Source: JADKIH01 sp031367345
Lineage (GTDB): Bacteria > Bacteroidota > Bacteroidia > AKYH767-A > 2013-40CM-41-45
DNA length: 5,738 nt
Assembly: GCA_031367345.1 (NCBI GenBank)
Contig: JANLPR010000187.1
Location: forward strand, 1-5,738
Direction of reading: 5' to 3'
This document shows, piece by piece, positions 5,405 to 5,738 of this stretch (the first letter of the stretch is position 1; each line of letters opens with the position of its first letter). A program made the position numbers and the translations under genes. The notes under the pieces were generated by a model that was given only the letters and a program-made list of their open reading frames with translations, searched no databases and was not told where the DNA came from.

Positions 5405-5434
5405 TTGAAGCGAGGAAGAAATACTGAACAGCGG
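5405..5434. repeat. 30-bp exact direct repeat, copy 2
   Basis: Identical to positions 1-30. Here it follows 164 bp of unassigned sequence after the long repeat, while in the left flank it directly precedes the long repeat. The sequence after it differs (CGAGTT here, CTATGG at the left). This is what an array of related elements with an internal deletion, or a conserved element end joined to different neighbours, would leave. Confidence 0.85.
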
Positions 5435-5541
5435 CGAGTTCAAAATACAACAAAAAGAAAGTAGGGAAAAGGGGGATTTGGCGAAGGCAGGAAATTAATG
5501 TATTAAAAGACCGAATTAAGTTCAGAATGCAAGAGATTGTC

Positions 5542-5568
5542 AAAATTGATTCAATTGAAATCAATTTT
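5542..5568. terminator. AT-rich hairpin, possible bidirectional terminator
   Basis: AAAATTGATT (5542-5551) and AATCAATTTT (5559-5568) form a perfect 10-bp stem with a 7-base loop. It ends in a T-run on either strand and lies 37 bases past the stop of the leftward T9SS-cargo gene. That position and the A-stem-T pattern fit an intrinsic terminator, though the stem is almost all A-T and so thermodynamically weak. Confidence 0.5.
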
Positions 5569-5604
5569 CTAACATTTCAGTTAAATCTGGTTGTCTTTGG
5601 GAGT

Positions 5605-5738
5605 TCAAATTAAAATAAATTTTCCTGAGTAATGGCCATTTGCAGTTCTCAAAGTATAAAAGTACATAGCCTTTGGTTTATTATTTAAATTAAAATTGAG
5701 TGAATTATATTCTTCAAATACTTTTCTTCCATTTAAAT
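5605..5738 (-). CDS. Partial: C-terminal T9SS sorting domain of a secreted protein
   Basis: The last 43 codons of a leftward gene enter from the right edge and end TGA at 5605-5607. The visible residues begin LNGRKVFEEY, continue LNFNLNNKPKAMYFYTLRT and end NGHYSGKFILI. This is the pattern of the type-A T9SS sorting domain: a G-(K/R)-(K/E/L)-V turn, then a strand, (P)-x-(G/A)-(I/M)-Y-F, then a strand ending NG-x-x-x-x-K-F/I-hydrophobic at the very C-terminus. The protein would be exported by Sec, passed through the outer membrane by T9SS and the tail cut off. Its functional domains lie outside the window. It faces the gene block across the decayed element and is probably unrelated to it. Confidence 0.75.
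   Translation of the reverse strand, partial: LNGRKVFEEYNSLNFNLNNKPKAMYFYTLRTANGHYSGKFILI

Larger units (their letters stand above)
4661..5604. other. Gene-free stretch of decayed mobile-element sequence
   Basis: No intact gene is seen over these 944 bases. The stretch holds, in order, a hairpin (4681-4710), a recombinase remnant (4775-5021), the second long repeat (5009-5240), a 165-bp unassigned segment (5241-5404), the 30-bp duplicate (5405-5434) and an AT-rich hairpin (5542-5568). In the unassigned segment one forward frame is open from about 5250 to a TAG at 5462-5464. It has no ATG and no recognisable motif, so I do not call it. Confidence 0.7.

Noticed and set aside
5250..5464. Forward open frame of about 70 codons after the right repeat
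   Set aside because: No ATG, no motif, no visible initiation region. It runs through the 30-bp repeat, so it is probably chance.
5376..5564. Minus-strand ORF of 62 codons
   Set aside because: It runs across the 30-bp repeat and the terminator-like hairpin and lacks any recognisable motif.

Overview
The window looks like chromosomal DNA from a member of the Bacteroidota. Three things point there: it is AT-rich; the upstream regions carry TAnnTTTG-type -7 elements and A-rich leaders in place of Shine-Dalgarno sequences; and at the right edge a reading frame ends in what looks like a type IX secretion (T9SS) type-A sorting domain, a trait confined to this phylum. I cannot name a genus.

Layout. 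Positions 1-265 are non-genic and hold one copy of a ~234-bp repeat. Positions 264-473 hold a doubtful 69-codon ORF. Positions 491-3850 form one leftward cluster, read from right to left: an exported beta-carbonic anhydrase lipoprotein, a short HPF/RaiA-type ribosome hibernation factor, a TerC/Alx-family membrane metal transporter, a 59-residue small membrane protein that overlaps the end of TerC, a DedA-family membrane protein and a YqhA/UPF0114 membrane protein. The last four genes are overlapping or nearly so. A divergent TetR-type regulator (3974-4660) shares a 123-bp control region with the carbonic anhydrase. That region holds a perfect 15-bp palindrome inside direct repeats spaced 21 bp, and these overlap candidate -7 elements. 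Positions 4661-5604 contain no intact gene. They hold a hairpin, a frameshifted remnant of a tyrosine recombinase, the second copy of the repeat, an exact 30-bp match to the left window edge, and an AT-rich terminator-like hairpin. A leftward T9SS-cargo gene enters from the right edge (5605-5738).

How the genes may work together (inference). Carbonic anhydrase interconverts CO2 and bicarbonate outside the cytoplasm. TerC/Alx proteins move Mn2+ and respond to alkaline pH in E. coli. DedA proteins such as YqjA are needed for alkaline tolerance and envelope function. HPF-type proteins idle ribosomes. Under one divergent TetR regulator this reads as an envelope, pH and metal stress module, with the small membrane protein and YqhA as unassigned partners.

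The whole block lies between two directly repeated, ~90% identical elements, each ending in the same long hairpin. The right copy is fused to the recombinase remnant and followed by GAAC. This resembles decayed ends of an IS91-like rolling-circle element. That interpretation is tentative, but the repeats and the remnant can be seen directly.
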